64,000 nt of DNA from positions 1,202,998-1,266,997 of the forward strand of contig SCFE01000106.1 of NCBI GenBank assembly GCA_004352715.1, read 5' to 3'. This document shows positions 1 to 11,522 of this stretch, piece by piece; within the stretch, counting starts at the first letter, position 1, and every line of letters starts with the position of its first letter. Below the pieces are notes generated by a model, which was given only the letters and a program-made list of their open reading frames with translations, did not search any database and was not told the DNA's origin. The position numbers were made by a program, and so were the translations under genes. Source of the stretch: Hofstenia miamia (taxonomy: Eukaryota > Xenacoelomorpha > Acoela).

Positions 1-416
1 ACTTAATGTAGTCTTTTGGGAGATCTACAATATACATGCAAGTTGTAAATATCATAATAAAACTCCATAGAATCCCAATTCTTCGATTTATCATTACTTT
101 TTTTAAATAAAATGGTTTCTTTTAAGTGTGCAAAAAATTCACAATGCTTTGAATTGCTAACAGTGTAAAGCAGGACGGTTTAATAATTGGTGATCAGTGT
201 GGGAAACAGGTCATTTTTTGACCCAACATCCGACCCGTCTAGTTATGACTCGCGACCCATCTAACACTGGTCTTTGACAGGTATAATACACTCAAAAAAT
301 TTTTATCGTATAAGCATCAATATAAAACGCAAAAATGATTAAAATCCTTAGTCCAAAAATTCAAATGTTTGACTTCTTAAATTGTTCCTTAAATCTGTTA
401 GTGTTCTTCCACCCAA
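1..416. repeat. Left copy of an assembly-type duplication
   Basis: This stretch reappears almost base for base at 535-949, differing by one T in a poly-T run near 100. It ends at an 11-base N gap. A near-identical direct copy beside a gap is the usual sign of two unmerged allelic contig ends. It contains a small patch richer in CG with repeated 'gaccc' words (about 210-260), probably part of a dispersed repeat. No gene is seen. Confidence 0.8.
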
Positions 417-427
417 NNNNNNNNNNN
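417..427. other. Assembly gap (11 N)
   Basis: Run of N between the two copies of the duplicated end sequence; the bases 428-534 that follow are single copy. Confidence 1.
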
Positions 428-534
428 TAAATAAATAATAGTGTATTTCGTAAATTGTAAAATATGGAAGATAGCTGTTTAATATTTACGCAATCTCTGT
501 GCATACTGCCTTGTTTTATCTGGGATAATTGAAT

Positions 535-949
535 ACTTAATGTAGTCTTTTGGGAGATCTACAATATACATGCAAGTTGTAAATATCATAATAAAACTCC
601 ATAGAATCCCAATTCTTCGATTTATCATTACTTTTTTAAATAAAATGGTTTCTTTTAAGTGTGCAAAAAATTCACAATGCTTTGAATTGCTAACAGTGTA
701 AAGCAGGACGGTTTAATAATTGGTGATCAGTGTGGGAAACAGGTCATTTTTTGACCCAACATCCGACCCGTCTAGTTATGACTCGCGACCCATCTAACAC
801 TGGTCTTTGACAGGTATAATACACTCAAAAAATTTTTATCGTATAAGCATCAATATAAAACGCAAAAATGATTAAAATCCTTAGTCCAAAAATTCAAATG
901 TTTGACTTCTTAAATTGTTCCTTAAATCTGTTAGTGTTCTTCCACCCAA
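535..949. repeat. Right copy of the 1-416 duplication
   Basis: Matches 1-416 nearly perfectly and continues into unique sequence after 949. The continuation makes this the copy that belongs to the right-hand contig. Confidence 0.8.
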
Positions 950-2140
950 TGATATAAATGGCACCATGACCCAACCCGGCGTCGCTAAGAGTGAGCCGGA
1001 GCTTACCTCGACTACTCTCATTTTTTACAAGACCCTGGTTTTGTCTTGATCGGCTTCGCACCCTGCTGTTGTTATAGACTAAGCGAACAATCGTCATACC
1101 GGAAATGGATCGGAGCCAAAATGTGGACCAGCTGAGATTGCCGGGTTTGTGTCAAAATTTAATTTTGTGAAAATGTGCCGAGCAGGCCGGCTAGGTCTGA
1201 GCCTTAGATTCTGTTGGTAATTTACATTTCTTAACAAAAATTGTGAAGAAAAGTAATAATGATGACAAAGTGTCTAAGACTTGAGGATTTTAGCTTTCTT
1301 TGCTAATCAATTTATTACAGCAATACAAATACTGAACAGTTTAATTAGGCAGGTGAAAATTCTATAGCACAAAACACATTATGTTATAACAAAATAAATA
1401 TTTTTTACTTCAATGTGGGCCTGTTTGGGCCAATTTACAAGAGGTTATTCTTGATCTGTGCAGGGCCTGAGCTTAGGATCATGAGTTGGGCTTCTGCTAA
1501 TAAAAGATCAGCCAATTTCCAAATTGCTAACTGACGATACCGTTCATCAATCGCTCTAACGTGTGAATTGGTGAAACATTAATATTTCTTTGCAAACAAA
1601 ATGTAATTAATTTTGACATATAAATGTTAATATAGTGAAAACGATAAGTATATTTTTAATTTACAATTCGACAAATTTTACAACGCATTTTAATTGATGA
1701 TTTGATGTTAGTGTTTACTTACACCACTCTTTGATTAATATTTGCCTCTCCTAAGCACTACACCTTGTTGGTTAATATTCCCTTAAACATTTTTTTACTA
1801 ATTTCCTTATAATTTTAATTCAAAAATTATTCATTATTGGAAGCTCCTAAAAGCGCTTTTCTATAAAATAAGTTTTAATAAAAATTATCTAATTTATTTT
1901 CATTGGATACACCCACTTGTCAGAATTTATCAATGAATGGATTCCATTATTATCTTTCTACAAATACTGCAAGCGGTTTTTCTCTTAACCTGCATAATGA
2001 TGTATTCTACCTCAATATAGCCAAGAAGCAATTTAATTTTACATGTTGTCTCCAGTGACTGCCTTAATTAGATTGCACCTGACTATTATCTCTTAACAAC
2101 AGAGACAGTCTTTAACTACTTTCACAAAACGAATTGCTTT
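950..2140. other. Intergenic, no gene recognised
   Basis: AT-rich, with a CG-richer patch at 957-1200. Short reading frames here lack any recognisable motif, and no splice-bounded coding block was found. Confidence 0.5.
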
Positions 2141-2245
2141 TGTAATCGTACAAAAAGGTGTTTAAAAATAGATAAGTCATGAATATATATATATATATAT
2201 ATATGTAATCGTACAAAAAGGTGTTTAAAAATAGATAAGTCATGA

Positions 2246-2282
<37 letters not shown>

Positions 2283-2405
2283 GGCAATTGCTTTAAAAAG
2301 CCCAAGTTAAATACTCTAAAAATNNNNNNNNNNNNNNNTATATATATATATTATTTTTATTTTGGGGAATTTGTTTAAAAAGCCCAAGTTAAATACTCTA
2401 AAAAT
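2141..2405. repeat. TA microsatellite cluster with two short duplications and a gap
   Basis: A 43-base unit at 2141-2183 is repeated at 2204-2246, each followed by a TA run. A second unit of about 40 bases at 2284-2323 recurs at 2366-2405 across a 15-base N gap (2324-2338) and another TA run. The arrangement suggests slippage or misassembly at the TA repeats and not a biological array. Confidence 0.75.
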
Positions 2406-3380
2406 CGTTGCGAAATTCATATGGTAAACCTATTTCAAAAAAGAAGCGGATTGCTTTTGTTATAAGATTCATTAATGTTGTAAATGCATTATATTTTTTA
2501 TCTATAATGTTGAGTTATTGGAAATCATTTAGCAAGCATGAATTTGTTTGAAATTCAAGCAGGTTCATTTGCACATATTAAGTATATACGTAAATATCCA
2601 CATGTATCAACCAACAAAAAAAGAGTTGAATACTAATTTAAGCAGCTAGTAGCATGAAGAGATGTTTAGCATTTCTACAATACAATAGAAATAACGTTAT
2701 AAATTGTGATTATTTCTTCTTCTAAAAAGCTACAATTGTTATTACAATAGTAAAACACATTTAAAATTTATTTTTAAAAGATAAATGGGTCATTTGAAAA
2801 CCCTTTGATTACTTTTTTTCAACAAATATAAAACGTTTGCATATTACTAGCTTTGTCTTTTTTCACAGAGCTACAGACAAGTACCTTTCTAAAGTCATAG
2901 AATGCCAAAACCCTTTAGTCATTACTACTTCATAATGAAGGTACACCTTTGGGAAAAAACTTTCTCTAAGTTTATCATGGATTTGATAAATTATGCTCAA
3001 ACTAAAAAGAAGTTAAATATATCAGTTCTTCTAATCTTATCATACTAGGAAAGCGTATTCAATTCTATTCCGATAATTTTAGCTTTTTGATAAATTTTGG
3101 AAAAAGAAATTAGTTCATTACTATATGCTGTTAATTATTCATAAACTCATGAGTCCATAGGAAACTAAATTTAATGGACTTCCTCAATGTCAAAGCAATT
3201 TAGCAATCTGCAATTTAATGTAATGAAATTCGAATAAAGAGCCTTTAAGTTTATTTATGTCGCAAATATAGTTAAATAATTTAAATTCAGTTCTCTGGTC
3301 CATTTGACATTCAGCCAATTTTAGCTATAGGTTTAGATATATTTTACAAATGCAATCGTGTTAAGCATACTGAATATGCA
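2406..3380. other. Intergenic, nothing recognised
   Basis: Uniformly AT-rich; no coding block, terminal repeat or RNA gene was seen. Confidence 0.5.
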
Positions 3381-3384
3381 TTAA

Positions 3385-4216
3385 GGTGGTCCTATACTAA
3401 AAAATGTCAAAATTTTCAATTTTTTTATTTTAGTTGTTTTACATAATTTCAACTATCTGTTAACTGCTGGTATATCTATTTTTTCATGAAGAATTATATA
3501 AATTAGCTTAAAAGTAATTTTAATATGTGACACTTAAAATTTAATTTAACATACTTCTTTGTGTTTTTTTCTTTTTTTCTTTCTTTACTTTTTTTAATGA
3601 ATTCATTTCCCTATTTATTAAATCATTTTTGCTTATTCTATTATTTAGGAGATATAATATGAAGTAAAAAAATATTTTGAAGTTAAATTTGATCAAATAC
3701 CAAAAAAAATATTAAATGAAGGGGATTTTTTGCTTAAAACGTAGTTTTCTTAGAATTGCTAACTTTTGAAATAGAAGTCTAATTGACTTGAAATTTTGCA
3801 TGAGTGTTAAAATTCATAACATCAATTTACTGTACTAAAATCTTTTTGATCTGATTATTGAAAATTATTTTATAGGTTGTTTACGTAATAAATGACCTTC
3901 AAAAATTTGCGTAATTTCAGGACCAGATACTTTTTTTCCATAAAAAAATAAGTATACACTTTTTGAGTTTGTTTTTAGTACAGTAAGTGCATATTTATAA
4001 ATGGAATACTTATGTAAATTTTTATCTTAAAACTCTCAGTCAATTTAAAGTTATTGGCCGCACCAGACCGGTTTGGTTCGTAAAAGCAGGACCAGACAGT
4101 AAATTTTGAAAATTACATTTTTTTTTAAATTTTCATTCATTTTCAAACAAAATAAGCAATTAAAACTTAACTTTGAAAAGAAAACATGGCGTTTCTTTGT
4201 TTTAGTATAAGCCACC
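3385..4216. mobile_element. Non-autonomous DNA element flanked by TTAA (piggyBac-like target site)
   Basis: The ends are inverted: GGTGGTCCTATACTAAAA on the left and, on the other strand, GGTGGCTTATACTAAAA on the right, differing by two changes and one missing base. Both ends abut TTAA (3381-3384 and 4217-4220), the target duplication made by piggyBac and a few related superfamilies such as Kolobok. The 832-base interior is AT-rich with no transposase, so this is a MITE-like derivative. Assignment to piggyBac rests only on TTAA. Confidence 0.7.
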
Positions 4217-4220
4217 TTAA

Positions 4221-6414
4221 TCTGTTAATAAGTTCCTGAAAATCATCAACCAGCATTGAAATTGAGTCGTAATTGAAGGACCTGATATAGTCTAGCAATC
4301 TTGTCTTTTAACAATTTTAAAATGAATTTAGAGCATTTGCGAACTAATTCTAAACAAACTAATTTACATGCTGTTACTAATATACTCTATTTAGTGGGAA
4401 TACGTGAGATCATACTACCATGAAACTGACGCGTATAAATGGAGTGATAATGAATGGAATTGGGATTTTCCCATGTGATCATTTAACGAGTACGGTTTTT
4501 AGCAGTAGCTCGATTTACGTAAATGTTTTTCTAAAGCACTGCATTATATCAATATTTACTTTTTAATAATTGAAATTCGCTTCCAATTTTGAAATGATAT
4601 ATATTTTTCAAGCAAACTTGAATATTCTTAAGAAAAACATTCGTTGTATTGCTTGTAAAAACAAAAGAACTACGTCAAATATTAAACAATAAAAAGAGAG
4701 TTCACCTTCCAGTGCAATGGTAATTTCAATTAAGCATTAGTGGCAAGTAATCATTACAATACGTTCATCATTTTTGCTTTACTGAATGTAGTGATCGACA
4801 ATTTCTAAAAGACTTTGCTACTGCAGAAAAAATAATATTTATGAAATTAATTATACTATCAACCTGCCGAAGTTCATTTGCAATGAATTGCGATTTCAAG
4901 GAATTTGTGAACTAATGACCTCAATTCAGAAAATATTTGACAGCACATGCATGTATATATTCATTAAAACCAAACCAAAATCAATTTTAATATAAAAAAC
5001 AATATCACAAGAAAACTATTTTTTGAAAGAACAATGAGTAACTTGGAATGTGGAAAGGGGGTCTGCAAAAATGAGTCACATTTTGATTTTGGGCCAATTA
5101 TTTCTGAAAAAGGGATCACTGGTCAGTCTAAAAATTGAAATTTTGCTAATACATCAATATTTTCAAGAATAAAATCCAACTCAAAAGATCAAATAGTTCT
5201 CCATAAAACAAATATTTGTGATTAATTAAACTTAAAGAAGATAACGAAACTGACTTGTATAGACATGAACGGAAATTGCTAATATCAATTAAGGTTGCGA
5301 GTAATTATCAATTCTTTCATTGGTTAGATCTTCCAAGGCTGTTTAAAATTTGATTCTTGCTCTACAATCTGGCAGTGACCGCAAAGTTGTAGTTGAGGTT
5401 ATTAGTGATCAATACATGGTTTTAAAAAAAATGAAAATTACCTGGTTGGTATTAAGCTATTATTAAAATTCAAAGTCAAATGGCTTTAGATGGTTATCAT
5501 TCTGAGTCCTTTAGAAATTTATAATCAAGTAATTCGGTTTTGACAAAAATATTTAGTTTTGTAAGCTACACTGTAAAAACATTATTAACTTTAATATTTT
5601 GGAAATTAAAATCCTAGTTCAATAAGTTCAAATAAAAAATCATTTATTAGTCTATTTTAAATTTGAATTTAATAAAATTTATGATTCCCCATTAATTCCC
5701 CGGTGGTCATCTGCCAATAATGGCCATCAAGGGCAACTTCAATTGCCCATTGTTGGTCCATTAATGGCTTGCTATTTGGATATTATGGTTTTAAATGATT
5801 TTGGATGTTCAATAAGCGTTGATACTGAACTTCATTTTTCGATACCGTATAGTACCGAACCGTATTTTTGCAAAACCCGTACCGTTTGGTACCGAATTCA
5901 AAATTTCAACCCATTTAATCAAGGAAATCTAAAAGTAGAAATTAGAAAATAATTATGTATCCTATAAAATTGGTAATTATTTAAAAAATAAGATGTCAAT
6001 TAATGTAGTTCGAGGGGTAGTGCTCCAACAATATATTGATTTCAAAAGGAAATATACAGATGTTAAATTAGACCAATGTAGTAAAAAATGTATCTATGAA
6101 AAATATTTTGGAAAGCAAATGTGCGCCAACAATATATTTTAAAAATATCTATAAAGATTAATATTATAATGTACCGTTATATTTTCGTAAGATAGATATA
6201 TGGTAGCATGTTTCTCTAAATAGAATTTCCGCATGCATAGGCTACTAATTAATCATCATTTTTCATTGTTCCGTAATGTCAAGAAGTGTATAACAAATGG
6301 ACATGAATCGAGTTATCCGAAATCTGCTAATGGTTTCCGTATATTTTGCATTATAGAATATTTGTAAGAGAGAAGCACCATTAACTAAATTCTATAGAGC
6401 CATTGTGTGTATAT
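4221..6414. other. Intergenic, nothing recognised
   Basis: AT-rich. A patch at 5790-5930 repeats the words 'taccg' and 'accgtat', perhaps part of a dispersed repeat. The longest reading frame there (69 codons) has no motif and is not called a gene. Confidence 0.45.
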
Positions 6415-6415
6415 G

Positions 6416-6469
<54 letters not shown>
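6415..6469. repeat. TA microsatellite
   Basis: About 55 bases of (TA)n. It provides the TA target for the Tc1-like element that begins at 6472. Confidence 0.9.
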
Positions 6470-6471
<2 letters not shown>

Positions 6472-6472
<1 letters not shown>

Positions 6473-7806
6473 AGTGCCTGACAAAATTTAGCATCAAGCT
6501 ATGATTTTTGCGTTTTTCTAAAACACATGATTATTAATCGATTTCCTCAGATTTATTTTTTATGTTCTACATCTTTTATATAAGATAAAAGTTATTTTTA
6601 TCAAAACAAGTTTATACCAGAATTAAAACTAACAATCATTTTTATTAATCGATAAACAAAATATACAGGTAAACCTAATTAGAACGTGTGGTTAAGGTGA
6701 CATGTAACATAGATTAATCAAATAATGTAAAATGAGTGTGGTATAAAGTCATGAACAGAATAGAAGGCTAATATTTAGTGGCGTAACCTTTGTTTTTAAT
6801 CACAGAAGCAATTCTGCGAGGCATACTGTCATTAAGAGTTTCACGAGTCTCAGCAGGGATGAAACACTATGACCGCTTGATGGCCTTAAATCATCGAGAT
6901 TGCTGAAGCGCTCATTCTGCAGCTTTGCGTTACCTATTACCCATAGATTCATCCGGAGTGTTTCCTGTTCATCCCAGAACTTTAATCTCCTGTTGATTTA
7001 ACCAGGTCTTCACAGAATTCACAAATTTGCAGGGCGCCTTGTCATGCTGGAAGATAGTCATCTCACAGAGGTCCATAAATAATGGCAGTTTCTCTTACAG
7101 GAATTCAATATACTTCACTGCGTTCATTCTAGTGTGGATTGGCGAGAGGTCAAAGCACCCATGTGATGAAAGCTAAAGCAGCCCCACACCATGACAGTCT
7201 GTGGGTGCTTCATTGTCTTTACAGTATACCGGGGACTATAGTGTGAGCTGAGCGGCGTATAAACTGTTGGGGGGTAGGCTTATATCGAAGTTACTCTCAT
7301 CACTGAAAAGAGGACGTCTTCAGTTTTCTGATGTCCAATCTTTGTACTTTCTGCAGAATTGAAGGCGCTTAGCACGCATGGCCTTAGTAAACAGAGGCTT
7401 CTTTACAGGCTTCTTTTCTGTCTTTAAGTCTCCTACAAATTGTGCGTGTGGAGATATTTCCAAGTGCTTCAGGGTGCTCCCTTTTAATCTCTGTTAATGC
7501 TATGAAGTGGTTTTTGACGCTGCTCTGTGTATAACCACATCATCCCTTGCTGTAATCATCACTGCAGTGATAATCCAGTTGTCTAGTATTCAGTTGGTAA
7601 GCAAAGAGAGGCTTGCTACAAATGTATTCGACAGGCGGTTTTGTAATGATATGAGTAAGAAAAACAATTTAATTAGGGCAAATGAGAATTAAATACCTGG
7701 GAATTAACAATTTATACAATTTAGTTAAGTGTTTTAAATTAATCTCTTAAAATAATAAAATATTCCTTAAAAATGGGTATTTTCAATGCTAAACTTTTGT
7801 CAGGCA

Positions 7807-7809
<3 letters not shown>
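6472..7809 (-). mobile_element. Tc1-like DNA transposon, degenerate
   Basis: The 1,338-base element starts with CAGTGCCTGACAAAA and ends with its inverted copy, one base different over the first 23, and sits inside TA repeats as Tc1/mariner elements do. The interior carries a broken transposase on the minus strand. Length and end structure match a full-size Tc1-type element, so only the gene has decayed. Confidence 0.9.
6777..7650 (-). pseudogene. Tc1-family transposase pseudogene
   Basis: Read on the minus strand in pieces from several frames, this shows the Tc1 order: a helix-turn-helix-like stretch ending in an ICRRL motif, an FCRKYKDW block, the catalytic FSDES motif (about 7296-7310), a VMVWGCFS block, a QHDKAP motif with the second catalytic Asp (7032-7049), and the typical C-terminal SMPRRIASVIKNKG near 6780-6840. 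Stops and frameshifts are scattered through it, and the region of the third catalytic residue is not clean. An intact protein would have been about 340 residues. It cannot encode an active enzyme. Confidence 0.88.
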
Positions 7810-7840
<31 letters not shown>

Positions 7841-8006
7841 NNNNNNNNNNNNNNNNNNNNNNNNNNNNNNNNNNNNNNNNNNNNNNNNNNNNNNNNNNNN
7901 NNNNNNNNNNNNNNNNNNNNNNNNNNNNNNNNNNNNNNNNNNNNNNNNNNNNNNNNNNNNNNNNNNNNNNNNNNNNNNNNNNNNNNNNNNATATATATAT
8001 ATATAT
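7810..8006. repeat. TA microsatellite with 150-base gap
   Basis: TA runs at 7810-7840 and 7991-8006 flank N at 7841-7990. Reading frames that cross the gap are artefacts of N and TA repeats. Confidence 0.95.
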
Positions 8007-10199
8007 AATATATGCTTATAGTTTACTCTTTGTAGATTTTTTTTATTTCAAGATTACTCTATGTACATCCCCTATATGTACGGTAGCCTTTTGTACATTT
8101 TTAAAGAAAATTTTGAAATTTCTCAAATTCATTAAATATACACCTTCAAGGAAGACTGTCTAAAGAAAATAATTTTTTTTTAAAAATGTTTTTTCCTTTC
8201 AACACAATCGTCTTTTGTTTTGAAAAAATACTATGTAATATGTACAAGGAGTAAATATAATATGGAAATCGTAAAATTACTCAAATTTTCAAGCTCGAGG
8301 AATAATTATTGTGGGAATGAAAGCAAAGTTACTCCTTGATGTTTAAGATTGGATGCAGTTACTTCATGTATTGTCCCAACCCAGAGTAATCCCGATCCAA
8401 TTCAAATATTTACTTCCAGGTCAATAAACCTGAGTTGTCCCTACTCTATATATTTGAAAATTTTAATAATTTACATTCAAACATATAAAATTCTGACCTT
8501 GAGCAACTTAAATTCAATTATAAGCAAGTGAAAGGATAATTTTCCATTTCAATTATTGTCATCGAAGGCTAATATATTGCATGCTATTAAATGATATTTG
8601 CTATTACTAGGTTAGCTAGATGTTGATAAGCAAAAATTGTCACGCTAAGCAGAATGCTTCATAATGATAAGTAAATTTGAATGTTAAACGAAGAACTTTT
8701 TAACTTAAAAATTAAAAAACTATATTTAATGTTGAATATTAATGTTTGTTTAAATGCTCTATTTTGACCATTAATACTTATCACTGAATACGAATGAGTA
8801 AAAATTTAATTGGTTCTATTGGTGTGCATCGCAAGTTGGCGACTAGTGTTTGAAATCAGCTCCTCCCAGGTAGGTTACTAGTTAATTTAAATAAATAATT
8901 TTGCAAAGTTAATAAAACCTTCTATAAAGCTCAGATAAAATGAATTGTGATTTTGAAAATGCGATTACAAAGATTAAGATTGATATGAGTCTCAATTACT
9001 CAAAACAGTATTTCACGCGTATATTACAGGTACAATTCGGTATACTTCAAGCATTTATATTTGCTTCTTATAGTTTAAAGTATACGTTAATCAGGTCAAT
9101 GTCCCATATCATTTCACGAAATCAGCAGTGTGAATGTGTGTACAGAGTCTTTTAATAGTAACGAAATTTAAATCTGTTAGTAAGAGAGTACCTAATTTGA
9201 AATAATTTGATCAACCAGTCTATGAAGAAAATTCAATAAATTCATAAACTTGATGCTATTGCTGTTGCCTCGGCATTAATTATGAAGTTGACAATTGAAC
9301 AACAATGAGAAAAAATTTAACTAATTTTAACGTTTTGCATATGTAATCAAAACCTTACTTTCAAAATGACTTAGTATAGAGAAAATTTTGATTTTCTATC
9401 GACGTCCTATCATTTACTTATTCCTACTTTGTGTACAAAAATATTATTGTCATTATCACTAAATAATTAAACAAAAAAGGTGCATATCTATCTAACTCTT
9501 AGATGCATGGCCCGGAATTTTTCGAAGTCGTTGGTTCTTGGGATTCAAGCACATTGACGCTTTTCTTAATCAATTTCTATTTAATTTTTTTTTCGGGTAT
9601 GGAAGTCAAATTTACCTACATTCTTCTCAGTAATCCCAGCAAGAAATATTAAATACTATTTACTTGATATTTTGAGCATGCAGAACATTAAATCACACAA
9701 ATCCCAGTAATATAATTCTAAAAAATAAAAATTGGGCCAGACGATATAGTAAATTAACAAATAAAAATTGCCTAGAGAGGGCGTAATGGATAATTACTTA
9801 ACTTGTAATTACCTGATTTCCTTAAAATAAGAAAAATAGCTTCCGAAGTATATTATCATTTCCACTATATCCAATATTCATGGTATATCGTGTTAATTAA
9901 TATGTAATTTGATGATTTAAGAATTATTTATTTTTTTAAAGTTCGTATCCATTAAAAATGTGTTGTTTTTTTATCAATTTATTTTGCAATGTGAGCAAAT
10001 ATATTCGGTTGTTCATTGTCTAGCTAGATATGAACTAAATTTTTTTAACCTGAAAATTATATATTATATATAAGTTAGAAATTTATAATTTTTACATTGA
10101 ATAATTTTTGTATGATATTTAAGTGAAATCTATAAATTTTAGGGTTTGATCGACACACTAGATTCATATTATGCAGTCGGCTTGGATGTAAAATCCTAC
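8007..10199. other. Intergenic or intron, nothing recognised
   Basis: AT-rich. It would be part of the first intron of the minus-strand gene proposed at 10200-10404. I looked for a phase-1 downstream exon on the minus strand here and found none I could support. Confidence 0.4.
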
Positions 10200-10404
10200 C
10201 TGGGGCATCCATTGGTGTTTTTGAAAGAGACAATCTTGATACAGTTACTGGAGTATGGCTTGATATAATCAATGTTCTGAGTGAAAATACACATACCAAA
10301 ATCGAACCAATCATTAGCAAAAGATAGAAAATGATAATGAGTGCTTTCCATGTGTAGTCAATGCACTTATAACACTTTGGAAATTTACTAAAAATTGCTT
10401 TCAT
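10200..10404 (-). CDS. Probable first coding exon of a type II membrane protein
   Basis: The minus strand opens at ATG (10404-10402), with an in-frame TGA seven codons upstream, and runs 68 codons plus one base to a strong splice donor, CCCCAG|GTAGGA. The protein has a short N-terminal part with Lys and Cys residues, one hydrophobic segment at about residues 21-48 (ALIIIFYLLLMIGSILVCVF onward), then a Ser/Thr-rich stem. A short cytoplasmic tail, signal anchor and stem is the layout of Golgi glycosyltransferases, sulfotransferases and type II surface proteins. No catalytic domain is visible, so the family is unknown. Downstream exons would lie to the left, in 1-10 kb or outside the window. The frame stays open past the donor to 10075, but that tail lacks character. 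This could still be a chance open frame. Confidence 0.4.
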
Positions 10405-10955
10405 TACGAAAATATTCCTTCAAAATTTCATTTCAATTCTATTATCACGAAACCGCCTATCTCGCTAGATGGCATAGCAATACACAATTAACTTGTTTAT
10501 CTTACAAATTATTAATGCAATTCATATCATATACATATGAAACACCTGAATTATTTACCATTAACTACTTATGAAGGAATTACAATATTGATTGGTATCT
10601 AAGCTTGGAATAATGATAAATGGATAAGTTTCAAATCATTAAAAGTCACAACTATTACTGCTATCAGTAAATCCATAGAACTTAGTTATCAGAGCTAAAG
10701 CCGAATTGAATGTGCAAACAAGCAGTATAGAATTTTTCTTTTAATAGCATTATGTCCGATCTATACTTCTGCTCAAAGGCAACTTCTGGCATTTATGGAA
10801 GTTTTATTCTAAGTGGTGAAATATCATGATTGAAGTTACTTATGTGGCCTGTCTAATGCATGACTGTTGCTTTACACTGTACTTGATTCTATTTGAAAAA
10901 TTAAAGCCTGAATGATAAGTGAGAACTACCATTTGAAAGTTAGGAATATTTCTTG
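10405..10955. other. Intergenic, nothing recognised
   Basis: AT-rich spacer. It would hold the promoter of the proposed minus-strand exon; no clear core element stands out. Confidence 0.4.
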
Positions 10956-11522
10956 ATTTTTTAAAACCATTGAAGATGAAGTATATCTACCATTTCTAAG
11001 AGCTTTATTAAATCCGGCGCAGTGTTTGAACATTGTTGGACTAGTTCTATTTCAGATAGAAACACCTAAACATGCTGGTGATTTATCACCAACACTGATC
11101 TATTAAAACTTCTTGATATCCTGTGAGATTGATATTGGTTTTGAGCTTTTGGATTATTTACAACTGTCAGGAGGTTCTGTGTTGAAGGAGCTCACTGCTT
11201 TGGCCAAACAAGGCCACTAATGGTTTGAACATGTTTCCAACACAAATCCACACAGAAAACACTGGACTTTGGCCTATCCCATAATCCAGAAGCAAAGGCG
11301 TTATCCCTGACATGACTGCTTTATGAAACTCACGGGCACCAGTAAGCAAACTTGTTTGCAGAGATTCCACTGCGTAGCTGTCTGTGCTCCACAAATTAAG
11401 CAGACAAGCAATCATGACCGCTACCGTATCCTCATGGACAAATTACAATTAGTGTGGTTTCTTCAACACTGGGTGGACTTAAGGTCTACTATTGGTTCAC
11501 GACTTCATAGAGGGTTTGGATA
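10956..11522 (+). pseudogene. Unidentified protein-coding relic with three in-frame stops
   Basis: One plus-strand frame reads as convincing protein for about 188 codons, broken only by TAA near 11103, TAA near 11217 and TGA near 11308. It contains blocks such as PFLRALLNPAQCLNIVGLVL, ELLDYLQLSGG, HWTLAYPIIQKQRRYP and LMDKLQLVWFLQHWVDL. The TGA lies between a Pro codon and CAT, where CGA to TGA decay would explain it. GC content is higher than in neighbouring DNA. I do not recognise the family. No intron is visible, so it may be a processed pseudogene or a dead exon. The opposite strand also has an 82-codon open frame (11167-11415), judged a shadow. Confidence 0.5.

Noticed and set aside
7773-8163. 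Open frames running through TA repeats and N
   Set aside because: They consist of Tyr-Ile repeats and unknown residues over a gap; the same applies to 23194-23688, 28754-29545 and 44262-44564.
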